The notes under the pieces were generated by a model. The model saw only the letters and a list, made by a program, of their open reading frames with translations. It searched no databases and was not told where the DNA came from. Of a stretch of 18,529 nucleotides of DNA, positions 1 through 6,941 are shown piece by piece; the stretch's first letter is position 1, and each line of letters opens with the position of its first letter. Source of the DNA: an uncultured Oscillospiraceae bacterium (GTDB taxonomy: Bacteria; Bacillota_A; Clostridia; Oscillospirales; Oscillospiraceae); NCBI GenBank assembly GCA_900757695.1, contig CAAEOU010000291.1, positions 1 through 18,529 of the forward strand, given 5' to 3'. The translations under genes and the position numbers were made by a program.

Positions 1-2
1 CC

Positions 3-311
3 CGCCAGTATTCCGGCCCGGGCGGTGCGTTTGACTTTGCCTATGGTGCAGCCCATAGTAAGGGTGGCCGCAGCATTCTGATCATGCACTCCACCACCAA
101 CAAGGGTGCATCCAAGATCAAGCCCATTCTGACACCCGGCGCAGTGGTTACCATTCCTCGTCCCTATGTGGATATCGTGGTCACCGAGTACGGCATTGCC
201 CATATGCGCGGTCAGACTGTAGAAAACCGTGTGAAGAACCTCATTTCCATTGCCCATCCCGACTACCGTGAAGAGCTTACCCGTGAGGCACGGAAGCTGT
301 TCTATATCTAA
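3..311 (+). CDS. CoA-transferase of the acetyl-CoA hydrolase/transferase family, C-terminal fragment
   Basis: The gene runs in from the left edge; only the last 102 codons are here, in the frame starting at base 3, ending TAA at 309-311. The visible protein has the SGPGGAFDF, AAHSKGG and VDIVVTEYGIAHMRG segments and ends with the IAHPDYREEL tail, which are hallmarks of the C-terminal domain of 4-hydroxybutyrate CoA-transferase / butyryl-CoA:acetate CoA-transferase type enzymes. These cytosolic enzymes move CoA between short-chain acyl-CoAs and acetate in fermentation. The catalytic glutamate lies further upstream and is not visible, so the substrate cannot be decided. An intrinsic terminator follows 32 bp after the stop. 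Confidence 0.85.
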   Translation, partial: RQYSGPGGAFDFAYGAAHSKGGRSILIMHSTTNKGASKIKPILTPGAVVTIPRPYVDIVVTEYGIAHMRGQTVENRVKNLISIAHPDYREELTREARKLFYI

Positions 312-343
312 ATTTGTTACCTCCGGTCGTAAGACCGATAGCC

Positions 344-390
344 AAGGATCCCTGTGCAGAGATGGTCACTGCACAGGGATCCTTTTCTTT
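344..390 (+). terminator. Intrinsic terminator of the CoA-transferase gene
   Basis: A perfect 16-bp inverted repeat (344-359 with 369-384, 9-nt loop) is followed by TTCTTT on the plus strand. The left side lacks a T run, so it serves mainly rightward transcription, but it also sits just past the stop of the convergent dus gene and may block read-through both ways. Confidence 0.85.
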
Positions 391-1354
391 ATGAAACCCA
401 CGAGACCTCAGCATCCTGCCGCAGAGGCAGCTCCCGAAAGATCCTTGCCGTAATGGCATGATACTCGGTAAGGGAAGTGGTTTTTCGCAATAGCTTTTGG
501 TACTTTTCCCGCTGGTCAAACAGCAGAATCAAATAGCTCCATATCTCCTTCATGCGGAACATGGTATTTCTCGGACTTCCTACCTTCTGGGCTGTTGCCT
601 CAAACAACTCCCCGTGGAAATCCCGCAGTGCCTCCACCGTAGGCCCACCAATGCCCTTGAGCTGCTGCACCAGCGCCGGATTTGCCACCAGCCCCCGCCC
701 CAGCATCACCGCATGAGGTACCGGTCTTCCCGTTAAAATCCGCTTGGCATCTGCCTGTACCCCAATTCCCCCGCTGAGGCAGATAGGGAAGGGGCTGTTG
801 TCCATGGCCTCGTCAAAGTATTCCATGCGAACAGGGTGGCGATAGAGATCCTTGCGAACTCTTGGATGCACCGTCAGCTCCCGAATGGGGTACTGCCGGT
901 AGAGCCGCAGTAATGAATGAAATTCCTCGGGATCCTCCATTCCAAGCCTTGTTTTAATAGAGATACCGATCTCGGCATGTTCAAACACCTGATCCAGAAA
1001 GGCACGGAGCGCCTCAGGCTTTGCAAGAAAACCCGAACCTTTTCCTTTGGCCGTCACCGTACCGGAAGGACAGCCCAAATTCAGATTGACCTCCTGATAT
1101 CCCAGCTCCCGCAATTTTTTGGCCGCTTCCAGAAAGGGAGCCGCCTGATTGGTAAGCAGCTGCGGCACCACTGTAATACCGGGATTGTTTTCCGGAAGGA
1201 TCTGAAACAAATCCTTTTTGGTGATTGCTGGCCCATCTGTGGTTGGGGAGAGGAACGGCGTATAGTAGCGATCTACTCCCGGAAAAAAACGGTGGTGAAG
1301 ACTGCGAAAGGCACAGTCAGTGATGCCCTCCAAGGGCGCAAAATAATAAAGCAT
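389..1354 (-). CDS. dus: tRNA-dihydrouridine synthase
   Basis: FMN-dependent reductase that converts uridine to dihydrouridine in the tRNA D-loop. From the chosen start the protein has 321 residues, a normal Dus length. It opens with the TIM-barrel strand MLYYFAPLEGITD (1-13), carries NLNLGCPSGTV with the catalytic cysteine at about residue 95, a KGKGSGFL segment after it, the IKTRLG strand (133-138), the TVHPR motif with the FMN/uracil-contacting histidine at about 163, and a flavin phosphate loop around LSGGIG and MLGRG. A longer reading frame opens at a TTG (1408), but the predicted promoter puts transcription start near 1414 and the family N-terminus matches the ATG at 1354, so I chose the latter. 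Ribosome binding site is weak. The subclass (DusA/B/C) is not certain. It is transcribed divergently from marR. Confidence 0.93.
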   Translation of the reverse strand: MLYYFAPLEGITDCAFRSLHHRFFPGVDRYYTPFLSPTTDGPAITKKDLFQILPENNPGITVVPQLLTNQAAPFLEAAKKLRELGYQEVNLNLGCPSGTVTAKGKGSGFLAKPEALRAFLDQVFEHAEIGISIKTRLGMEDPEEFHSLLRLYRQYPIRELTVHPRVRKDLYRHPVRMEYFDEAMDNSPFPICLSGGIGVQADAKRILTGRPVPHAVMLGRGLVANPALVQQLKGIGGPTVEALRDFHGELFEATAQKVGSPRNTMFRMKEIWSYLILLFDQREKYQKLLRKTTSLTEYHAITARIFRELPLRQDAEVSWVS

Positions 1355-1420
1355 AACATCCGTCCATTTAGGGGGCAACGCCGCTTCATTTGTCTGGGCG
1401 ATCCCCAAGAGATTTTCTTT

Positions 1421-1450
1421 ATCATACAGGATGGAAAAAGGTCAAGTCAA
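1421..1450 (-). promoter_or_regulatory. Predicted sigma-A promoter for dus
   Basis: On the minus strand TTGACT (1450-1445) and TATGAT (1426-1421) are separated by 18 bp. The predicted start near 1414 leaves a leader of about 60 nt before the ATG at 1354. The -35 box lies 13 bp from the -35 box of the divergent marR promoter. Confidence 0.7.
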
Positions 1451-1492
1451 GGGTAGATTTTACTTGACATTCTAAATATGAACGACTATAAT
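1441..1492 (+). promoter_or_regulatory. Consensus promoter for marR-MATE operon with possible operator
   Basis: TTGACA (1464-1469) and TATAAT (1487-1492) are both exact consensus with the ideal 17-bp spacer. An inverted pair GTCAAG (1441-1446) / CTTGAC (1463-1468) brackets the space between the two divergent -35 boxes and is a candidate MarR operator able to control both directions. The operator part is inference. Confidence 0.85.
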
Positions 1493-1529
1493 ACCAAAAG
1501 TCTGAAATCGGACTTTAAGGAGAGATCTT

Positions 1530-1985
1530 ATGGACGCAGTTCAGCAGGCCAGATTGGGCCGCTATAATCAGCTCTGCCGTGGCTATGATGATATCTACCG
1601 TCAAGCTGCCATGCAGGCGGGTATTTCCTTTGTGCCCTACTATATTCTGGTGATGATATGCAGCACAGACGGCCCGCATACCCAGAGCGATATTCAGCGC
1701 TTTTCCTTTTATCCCAAGCAGACCATTAATTCAGCGGTCATGCGGCTACAGGAGCTGGGGTATGTGGAGCTTCACCCGGAGGGCAGGCGGAAAAATCTTG
1801 TCTTAACACCGGCTGGAGAGGCATTTTGTGCCCGCCGCGTCTACCCGGTTCTTCAAGCAGAGCAGGAGTCTTTTTCAGCCCTGACGCCCCAGGAGCAGGA
1901 AATGCTGCTCAGTACCACGGAGAAGCACATTCGGCTGTTTCGGCAGCAGTCAGGATTATTTGATTCACTGCACGCCGAGATATAG
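1530..1985 (+). CDS. MarR-family transcriptional regulator
   Basis: A 151-residue winged-helix regulator, a typical MarR size. Helices for dimerisation lie at both ends; the helix-turn-helix spans about residues 50-80 (QSDIQRFSFYPKQTINSAVMR), followed by a wing with EGRRKNLVLTPAG (84-96), the classic MarR wing signature. The ATG is preceded by AAGGAG seven bases away. The stop codon overlaps the ribosome binding site of the MATE exporter gene 9 bp downstream, so the two are co-transcribed and probably translationally coupled. MarR proteins usually repress their own operon until a phenolic or antibiotic ligand binds; autoregulation here is inferred from the operon layout. Confidence 0.92.
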   Translation: MDAVQQARLGRYNQLCRGYDDIYRQAAMQAGISFVPYYILVMICSTDGPHTQSDIQRFSFYPKQTINSAVMRLQELGYVELHPEGRRKNLVLTPAGEAFCARRVYPVLQAEQESFSALTPQEQEMLLSTTEKHIRLFRQQSGLFDSLHAEI

Positions 1986-1994
1986 GAGGTATTT

Positions 1995-3365
1995 ATGAAT
2001 AACCAAGATATTGCAAAGGATATGACCCAAGGTCCGGTGCTTCGGCAGCTGGCGATTTTCGCCATTCCCATTGCCCTTGCCAACGCCCTGCAGGCCATTT
2101 ATAGCATGGTCGATATGGTGGTGGTGGGTCAGGTCGTCGGTTCTTCCGGCCTTTCCGCAGTTGGGATCGGCGGGCAGCTGCTCAATATGTTTCTGTGCAT
2201 TGGTATGGGCTTCAGCTTTGGCGCACAGATTCTGCTCAGCCAGCAGGTCGGCGCAAAGGATCATGATCTCCAGCCCACCATTGGTACCCTGTTCACCACA
2301 GAGCTCATTGCCAGCGTGATTTTTGGCATTCTTGGGATTCTGCTCAGCAATCAGTTGCTTGGAGTTATGAATACCCCGGAGGCTGCATGGGCAGACGCAA
2401 AGCAGTATACCATCATCTGCTGCTGCGGCATGGTGTTCATCTATGGCTACAACGCCGTCTGTGCCATTCTGCGCGGCATGGGGGAGAGCAAGCTCCCCAT
2501 GATCTTTATTGCCATTGCGTCTATTGTAAATCTGGTATTGGATCTGGTGTTTGTAGCCGGATTTCATATGCGCGCCGCCGGCGCCGCATTGGCCACAGTA
2601 ATTGCGCAGGGCGTTAGTTTTATCATTTCTCTGGTTTATCTCTATAAAAATCGCACACGCTTTGGCTTCGACTTTAAGCTCCGCAGCTTTAAGCCCAGCA
2701 AAGAGCGGCTGATGCCCATCTGCAAGCTGGGCATCCCCTACATTGCCCAGTGCCTGCTGATCACCTGCTCCATGATGTATGTAAATGCACGGGTCAATGT
2801 ATTCGGCGTTACAGCCTCGGCTGTGGATTCCATTGGCAATAAGCTCAATTCCATTGTCAACATTGTGGTGGGTGCTATCTCTGTTGCCAGTGCCACCATG
2901 GTAGGCCAGTGCTTCGGAGCAAGAAAGCTGGATCGAATTAAGCACTGCTATCGCGCATGTCTTGCCATTTGCATGATCTCCTGCGCCATTCTCTGCGGTG
3001 CATATCTGCTGTTTCCAAAGCAGATCTTCCGGCTGTTCAGTGCAGATGCTGATGTCATTGCCATGGCTCCCCAGTACATGGTGATTGCAGCCATCTGGGT
3101 GCTCTCCATCTGCACCATGACCGCACCGTATTCTATTGTAGATGGCGTTGGTGCTGCCATGCTGGGACTTGTGATTTCCGTACTGGACGGTGTTGTTGCA
3201 AGAATCGGCCTGTGCATTCTGCTGGGTGATACCATGGGTCTGCCCGGATTCTGGCTGGGCAACGCCCTGGCCGGATTCGTTACCACCATTATGGCCGGTG
3301 TATACTATTACTCCGGTCTCTGGAAAAAGAGAAAGCTGCTGCTGAAAAAAGATGAGACCGCTTAA
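1995..3365 (+). CDS. MATE family multidrug efflux transporter (first of two)
   Basis: A 456-residue integral membrane protein with the 12 hydrophobic segments arranged as two six-helix bundles expected of MATE exporters. The N-terminal MATE signature is clear (AIPIALANALQAIYSMVDMVVVG, about residues 17-39), followed by LSAVGIGGQ; a second related set begins around LGIPYIAQCLL (about 244). These proteins expel cationic drugs or metabolites by Na+ or H+ antiport. Ribosome site AGGAGGT lies five bases from the ATG and overlaps the marR stop. Placement behind marR suggests inducible efflux; the ligand and substrate are unknown. A bidirectional terminator follows. Confidence 0.93.
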   Translation: MNNQDIAKDMTQGPVLRQLAIFAIPIALANALQAIYSMVDMVVVGQVVGSSGLSAVGIGGQLLNMFLCIGMGFSFGAQILLSQQVGAKDHDLQPTIGTLFTTELIASVIFGILGILLSNQLLGVMNTPEAAWADAKQYTIICCCGMVFIYGYNAVCAILRGMGESKLPMIFIAIASIVNLVLDLVFVAGFHMRAAGAALATVIAQGVSFIISLVYLYKNRTRFGFDFKLRSFKPSKERLMPICKLGIPYIAQCLLITCSMMYVNARVNVFGVTASAVDSIGNKLNSIVNIVVGAISVASATMVGQCFGARKLDRIKHCYRACLAICMISCAILCGAYLLFPKQIFRLFSADADVIAMAPQYMVIAAIWVLSICTMTAPYSIVDGVGAAMLGLVISVLDGVVARIGLCILLGDTMGLPGFWLGNALAGFVTTIMAGVYYYSGLWKKRKLLLKKDETA

Positions 3366-3402
3366 AAAATCTCCCAGCCGGTTTTGAACCGACTGGGAGA
3401 TT
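3364..3402. terminator. Shared convergent terminator between MATE and FAD oxidoreductase genes
   Basis: A 16-bp stem (3368-3383 with 3387-3402, loop TTG) has a single C/A mismatch when read rightward, which becomes a G-U wobble when read leftward. The leftward copy ends in a run of six T residues, so it is a strong terminator for the minus-strand oxidoreductase gene and probably a weaker one for the MATE gene. Confidence 0.85.
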
Positions 3403-3406
3403 CCAT

Positions 3407-4792
3407 TTACTTTTCTTCGCGCTTTGCGATGGTTCGTGCCACATGGACACCGGATGCACCGGCCTGTGCCAAACCGCGGGTAATCCCAGCGCCATCGCCA
3501 ATGGCAAACATATTCTCCAAGGGAGTTTCCAGCTCGCCGGACAATTCCAGACGTGCAGAATAGAATTTTACCTCAACGCCATAGAGCAGGGTATCCTGAT
3601 TTGCAGTACCGGGGGCCAGCTTGTCCAGCGCATAGATCATCTCAATGATGTTGTCCATATGCCGCTTGGGCAGCACCAGGCTCAGATCACCGGGGGTTGC
3701 ATTGAGGGTAGGCTTGGTAAAGCTCTTCCCCAGACGATGCTCATTGGTACGGACGCCCTTAATGAGATCGCCAAACCGCTGCACCAGTACGCCGCCGCCC
3801 AGCATATTACTCAGGGAGGCAATGTGCTTGCCATAGGTATAGGGCTCCTTAAAGGGGGAGGTAAAGCGGTTGGAAACCAGCAGAGCAAAGTTGGTATTCT
3901 CACTGCGAAGGGCCGGATCGGAATAGGAATGGCCATTTACCGTAATCAGACCGTCAACATTTTCCGATACGACATGACCATAGGGATTCATGCAGAAGGT
4001 ACGGACCTGATCGTTATACTGCTTGGTGCGGTAAACCAGCTTGGACTCATAGACAACGCTGGTGATATGCTCAAAGACTTTTGCGGGAAGCTCTACACGA
4101 ACGCCCAGATCCACCTGATTGTTGATCAGGGGAAGCTTTAATTTTTTGCACTCATTGCAGAACCACTCGGCGCCGCTGCGGCCGGGGGCTGCTACCAGAT
4201 ATTTGCAGGTAACAGTGTCATCATCCAGCTTCAGCGTATATTCACCATTCTCGTCCCGGTCAATAGAGCGAACCGGTGCACGGAAACGGAACTCCACATG
4301 GTCCTTCATATGCTCATAGATGCACTGGAGGATCTTCAGATTATTCTCTGTACCCAGATGCTTGCACCGTGCGCCCAGCAGATGGAGATCATGGTGCAGC
4401 GCCTGCACCTCAATGGCCCGGGCCTCCGGCGTCTCTGTGGAGAAAATATCCTTGGTCGCACCATGCTCCACATTGATGGAATCGACATAATCAATGAGAT
4501 CCATCAGCTCTTTGCCATCCATATAGTCGGTGAGCCAGCCGCCAAACTGGGTGGTAAAGTTATACTTACCATCGGAAAACGCTCCGGCACCACCGAAGCC
4601 GGCCATAATGGCGCAGGGCTTACAGCCGATGCAGGACTTCACCTTTCCGGTGACAATGGGACACTGACGGGAATAAATATCTGCTCCCTGCTCCAAAACC
4701 AGCACACTCAGCTCGGGGCGCAGCTTCATAAGCTCATATCCAGCAAATACGCCGGCCTCGCCGGCGCCAATGATCGCTACATCATAATGCAT
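3407..4792 (-). CDS. FAD-dependent oxidoreductase of the COG2509 type
   Basis: 461 residues from the ATG at 4792, which has AAGGAGG seven bases upstream; the 14 extra codons of the open frame upstream lack such a site. The N-terminus is a Rossmann FAD-binding motif, DVAIIGAGEAG (4-14), with the acidic end of strand 2 at LVLEQG (32-36). Next comes a cysteine-rich stretch (C44, C54, C57, C60) leading into GFGGAGAFSDGK, diagnostic of this flavoprotein group, and the C-terminus has FAIGDGAG, a second FAD contact. Substrate is unknown for the family; it is often annotated only as FAD-dependent dehydrogenase. The cysteine cluster could be redox-active or bind metal; that is inference. Monocistronic, with its own promoter and terminator. 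Confidence 0.88.
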   Translation of the reverse strand: MHYDVAIIGAGEAGVFAGYELMKLRPELSVLVLEQGADIYSRQCPIVTGKVKSCIGCKPCAIMAGFGGAGAFSDGKYNFTTQFGGWLTDYMDGKELMDLIDYVDSINVEHGATKDIFSTETPEARAIEVQALHHDLHLLGARCKHLGTENNLKILQCIYEHMKDHVEFRFRAPVRSIDRDENGEYTLKLDDDTVTCKYLVAAPGRSGAEWFCNECKKLKLPLINNQVDLGVRVELPAKVFEHITSVVYESKLVYRTKQYNDQVRTFCMNPYGHVVSENVDGLITVNGHSYSDPALRSENTNFALLVSNRFTSPFKEPYTYGKHIASLSNMLGGGVLVQRFGDLIKGVRTNEHRLGKSFTKPTLNATPGDLSLVLPKRHMDNIIEMIYALDKLAPGTANQDTLLYGVEVKFYSARLELSGELETPLENMFAIGDGAGITRGLAQAGASGVHVARTIAKREEK

Positions 4793-4837
4793 GATCGTTC
4801 CTCCTTCGATGATGGATTTGACAAGCCAAACCAATTT

Positions 4838-4865
4838 ATTTTATCACACTTTTTTTTAAAATCAA
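4838..4865 (-). promoter_or_regulatory. Predicted promoter for the FAD oxidoreductase gene
   Basis: Minus strand TTGATT (4865-4860), 16-bp spacer, TAAAAT (4843-4838) preceded by TGA, giving an extended -10. It sits about 45 bp upstream of the start codon. Confidence 0.55.
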
Positions 4866-4874
4866 GTATTTTTA

Positions 4875-4906
4875 CACAAAAAGGCCCTCCGTTTGGGAGG
4901 GCCTTT
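4875..4906 (-). terminator. Intrinsic terminator of the parA-to-rlmH operon
   Basis: An 11-bp perfect stem (4880-4890 with 4896-4906, 5-nt loop) is followed on the minus strand by a run of T residues. It lies 22 bp past the rlmH stop and closes the long leftward operon. Reading rightward there is no T run. Confidence 0.88.
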
Positions 4907-4928
4907 GCATTTGATGCAACATTTGGTA

Positions 4929-5405
4929 CTATTTATGATATTTACTGCCCGCTAAAATGCTTTCTGCCCGATACAGTTGTTCCAATGCCATGACCCGGCA
5001 CAGATGATGGGGAAATGTCATAGGGCTGATACTCAGTCGAAAATCTCCCTGCGCTTTCAGCTGCGCATCGATTCCAAAGGAAGAGCCCATCAGGAAAACC
5101 AATTCTGACTTTCCCGAAAGCCGTACCTGTGATAATTTTTCTGCCAGCGCCTCAGAGGACATAAGCTTTCCCTCCGGGGTCAAAACACAGAGCCATGCAT
5201 TTTTCGGGAGCTTTTGGCGGACTGCCTCAGCTTCCTTTTTCAGTGCCGCATCGATCTGCGTTCTGGATGGATTGTCCGGCAGCCGCACCTCCGGCAATTC
5301 AATGATCTGAATACCGCCATAGGATTTCAGGCGTTTTTCATATTCCGCCACTGCCTGCCGGTAAAAGGGCTCTTTCAGCTTTCCTGTTGCAATCAGCATC
5401 AGCAT
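4929..5405 (-). CDS. rlmH: 23S rRNA (pseudouridine1915-N3)-methyltransferase RlmH
   Basis: SPOUT-class SAM-dependent methyltransferase acting on helix 69 of 23S rRNA in the assembled 70S ribosome. At 158 residues it is full length. It starts with the family's IATGKLKE segment and ends with the invariant block SPMTFPHHL...EQLYRAESILAGSKYHK that forms the trefoil knot SAM site; the glycine loop reads FLMGSSFG where FVIGGSxG is usual. The start ATG overlaps the stop of the upstream kinase-like gene by seven bases, so translation is coupled. It is the last gene of the operon, directly before the terminator. Confidence 0.97.
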   Translation of the reverse strand: MLMLIATGKLKEPFYRQAVAEYEKRLKSYGGIQIIELPEVRLPDNPSRTQIDAALKKEAEAVRQKLPKNAWLCVLTPEGKLMSSEALAEKLSQVRLSGKSELVFLMGSSFGIDAQLKAQGDFRLSISPMTFPHHLCRVMALEQLYRAESILAGSKYHK

Positions 5406-5917
5406 GTCTTCCGCCGCTCCAGCTCCGCCACGATCTGATCCACCATGTTCTCAATATCATTGCGATTGGGATCCGCCTCAATGGTGATCTCTGCCCAGCT
5501 CTCATAAATGGGAACACGCTGGGCATAGAGGGTATCCAGACTCTCTCCCGGCCCAAAGGCAATGCCTCTGGTTTTGATATTACTGAGCCGGTTTCGGAGT
5601 TCCTCCAGACCGACCTTTAAGTAGATCACAGTACCGATCTCTTTCATATGGCCCATGGCCTCCGGCTCCAGCGGAACGGATCCGCCGGTGGCCACCACGG
5701 TATGATGGGGGTTGAGGCCGCAGATCACCCGGTTTTCGATCTCCAGAAAGGCATCTTTACCCTGATGATCCAGAATATCCTGCAACGTTGTCCCGGTCTC
5801 TTTGCAGATTTCAAGATCCCCATCCACAAAATCCATTGCCAGCGTCTTTGCCAGAATCACGCCGATGGTGCTTTTTCCGGCGCCGGGCATTCCGATCAAA
5901 ATCAGATTATCCTTCAC
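5399..5917 (-). CDS. Shikimate-kinase-like P-loop kinase with altered substrate site
   Basis: 172 residues, the usual length for the shikimate kinase fold. Walker A GMPGAGKST (9-17), the DGD acid pair (32, 34), TRG in the lid (116-118) and the QRVPIY segment (133-138) are all in register with AroK. However the shikimate-binding arginine expected at position 58 is leucine (AFLEIE), and the GGG loop is shortened to ATGGSV (76-81). ATP binding looks intact; use of shikimate does not. It may phosphorylate another small molecule. GTG start with GGAGG six to seven bases upstream, lying inside the end of the preceding gene; the 3' end overlaps rlmH. No other shikimate-pathway genes are in the window. 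Confidence 0.8.
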   Translation of the reverse strand: MKDNLILIGMPGAGKSTIGVILAKTLAMDFVDGDLEICKETGTTLQDILDHQGKDAFLEIENRVICGLNPHHTVVATGGSVPLEPEAMGHMKEIGTVIYLKVGLEELRNRLSNIKTRGIAFGPGESLDTLYAQRVPIYESWAEITIEADPNRNDIENMVDQIVAELERRKTC

Positions 5918-5918
5918 G

Positions 5919-6551
5919 TTAATCCTCCAAGTAATAGATAATATACCACATGCCCTGTTCTCCGTTTTTGTTGCTTACCAGCGTCATCGTGGTATCCTTC
6001 TGATCTGCCAGCACTGTCTCCGTATCGTCATAGGCAATGCCAACATAACCTGCGTCATCATAATAGAGATAGTAGTATACTACATGATCCTCTACCGCAA
6101 TATTCCACAGCCGCAGATCATCAATGGCCGTCCCCGCTGAGTTTTCCACCCCATAGAGCGCATCCTGGGTATTCATCAGCTGGATCAGGGAACGCTGAAG
6201 CTCCTGATCCTCTGCAAACAGCACAGAAATATCCTGATAGCTTCCATCATACCACGCCAGCATATGATCCCCATTTTTACTGCCATAAAGCCGCAGTCCA
6301 TTCATATTGCGCAGCTCCTGCGCCGTATCCATATAGGAATCCAGTTGATTTGGGTCTGTAAACACGGTTTTTGCTGCTGTCATATAGTCTGTGTAGGTGG
6401 TAGTGTTAATGATGGAATCGTCTGTTCCAAACAATGCTCCCAGGGCATTGCCCAGAAACATACCAATCAGAAACGCCACGATTACAGAAAACACCGCCAC
6501 CGCCATGGTTTTGGGAAAGGGATTTTCTTCTTTGGGAAATTTAATATCCAT
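5919..6551 (-). CDS. Single-pass membrane protein of unknown function
   Basis: I do not recognise a family. The 210-residue product has a short charged N-terminus (1-15), one strong hydrophobic segment (about 16-42, rich in A, V, F and G) and an acidic, tyrosine-rich domain of about 165 residues, likely outside the cell, anchored by the uncleaved helix. The C-terminal part contains alternating strands (VVYYYLYYDDAGYVGIAYDD) suggesting a beta-rich fold. It begins 3 bp after the mscL stop and ends 1 bp before the kinase-like start, so it is firmly inside the operon. Ribosome site AAGGAA lies in the end of mscL. Confidence 0.8.
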   Translation of the reverse strand: MDIKFPKEENPFPKTMAVAVFSVIVAFLIGMFLGNALGALFGTDDSIINTTTYTDYMTAAKTVFTDPNQLDSYMDTAQELRNMNGLRLYGSKNGDHMLAWYDGSYQDISVLFAEDQELQRSLIQLMNTQDALYGVENSAGTAIDDLRLWNIAVEDHVVYYYLYYDDAGYVGIAYDDTETVLADQKDTTMTLVSNKNGEQGMWYIIYYLED

Positions 6552-6554
6552 GAA

Positions 6555-6926
6555 TTACTTTTCCTTCAGCATGTCGCGGATCTCTGTCAGCAGTTCTTCT
6601 GCTGTAGGGCCCGCAGGTTCCTCCGGTTCTTCTTTCTTCGGTGCAACACGGTTTACGATCTTAACGATCCAGAATACCACAAATGTCGTGATCAGGAAGG
6701 TGACGATGGCGTTGATCACCGCACCAATTCCAAAGGGTCCAACGGTAATTCCAGAAAAATCCGTTTTTCCCATAATTAATGCAATAATTGGTGTCAGAAG
6801 ATTTTCCACTACAGAGGTGACAATGGCCGTGAAGGCAGAACCAATTACAACGCCTACTGCCATATCCAAAACATTTCCGCGCATAATAAAAGTTTTGAAC
6901 TCAGAGACCCATCCAGACTTTTTCAT
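6555..6926 (-). CDS. mscL: Large-conductance mechanosensitive channel MscL
   Basis: 123 residues, close to the family norm. It shows the N-terminal amphipathic helix (EFKTFIMRGNVLDMAVGVVIGSAF, about 9-32), the pore helix TM1 continuing into VENLLTPIIA, a short periplasmic loop (GKTDFSG), TM2 (about 68-90) and a cytoplasmic helix ending in EELLTEIRDMLKEK. The protein forms a homopentameric membrane pore that opens under membrane tension during osmotic downshock. AAGGAGG lies seven bases before the ATG. It starts 15 bp after the serS stop. Confidence 0.97.
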   Translation of the reverse strand: MKKSGWVSEFKTFIMRGNVLDMAVGVVIGSAFTAIVTSVVENLLTPIIALIMGKTDFSGITVGPFGIGAVINAIVTFLITTFVVFWIVKIVNRVAPKKEEPEEPAGPTAEELLTEIRDMLKEK

Positions 6927-6941
6927 GGAATATCCTCCTTT

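Noticed and set aside
1965..2945. A 326-codon frame on the minus strand opposite the first MATE gene
   Set aside because: Histidine- and asparagine-rich composition typical of the reverse of a membrane-protein gene; no motifs.
3443..4141. A 232-codon frame opposite the FAD oxidoreductase
   Set aside because: Antisense shadow of a well-supported gene with conserved motifs, and no start signal of its own.
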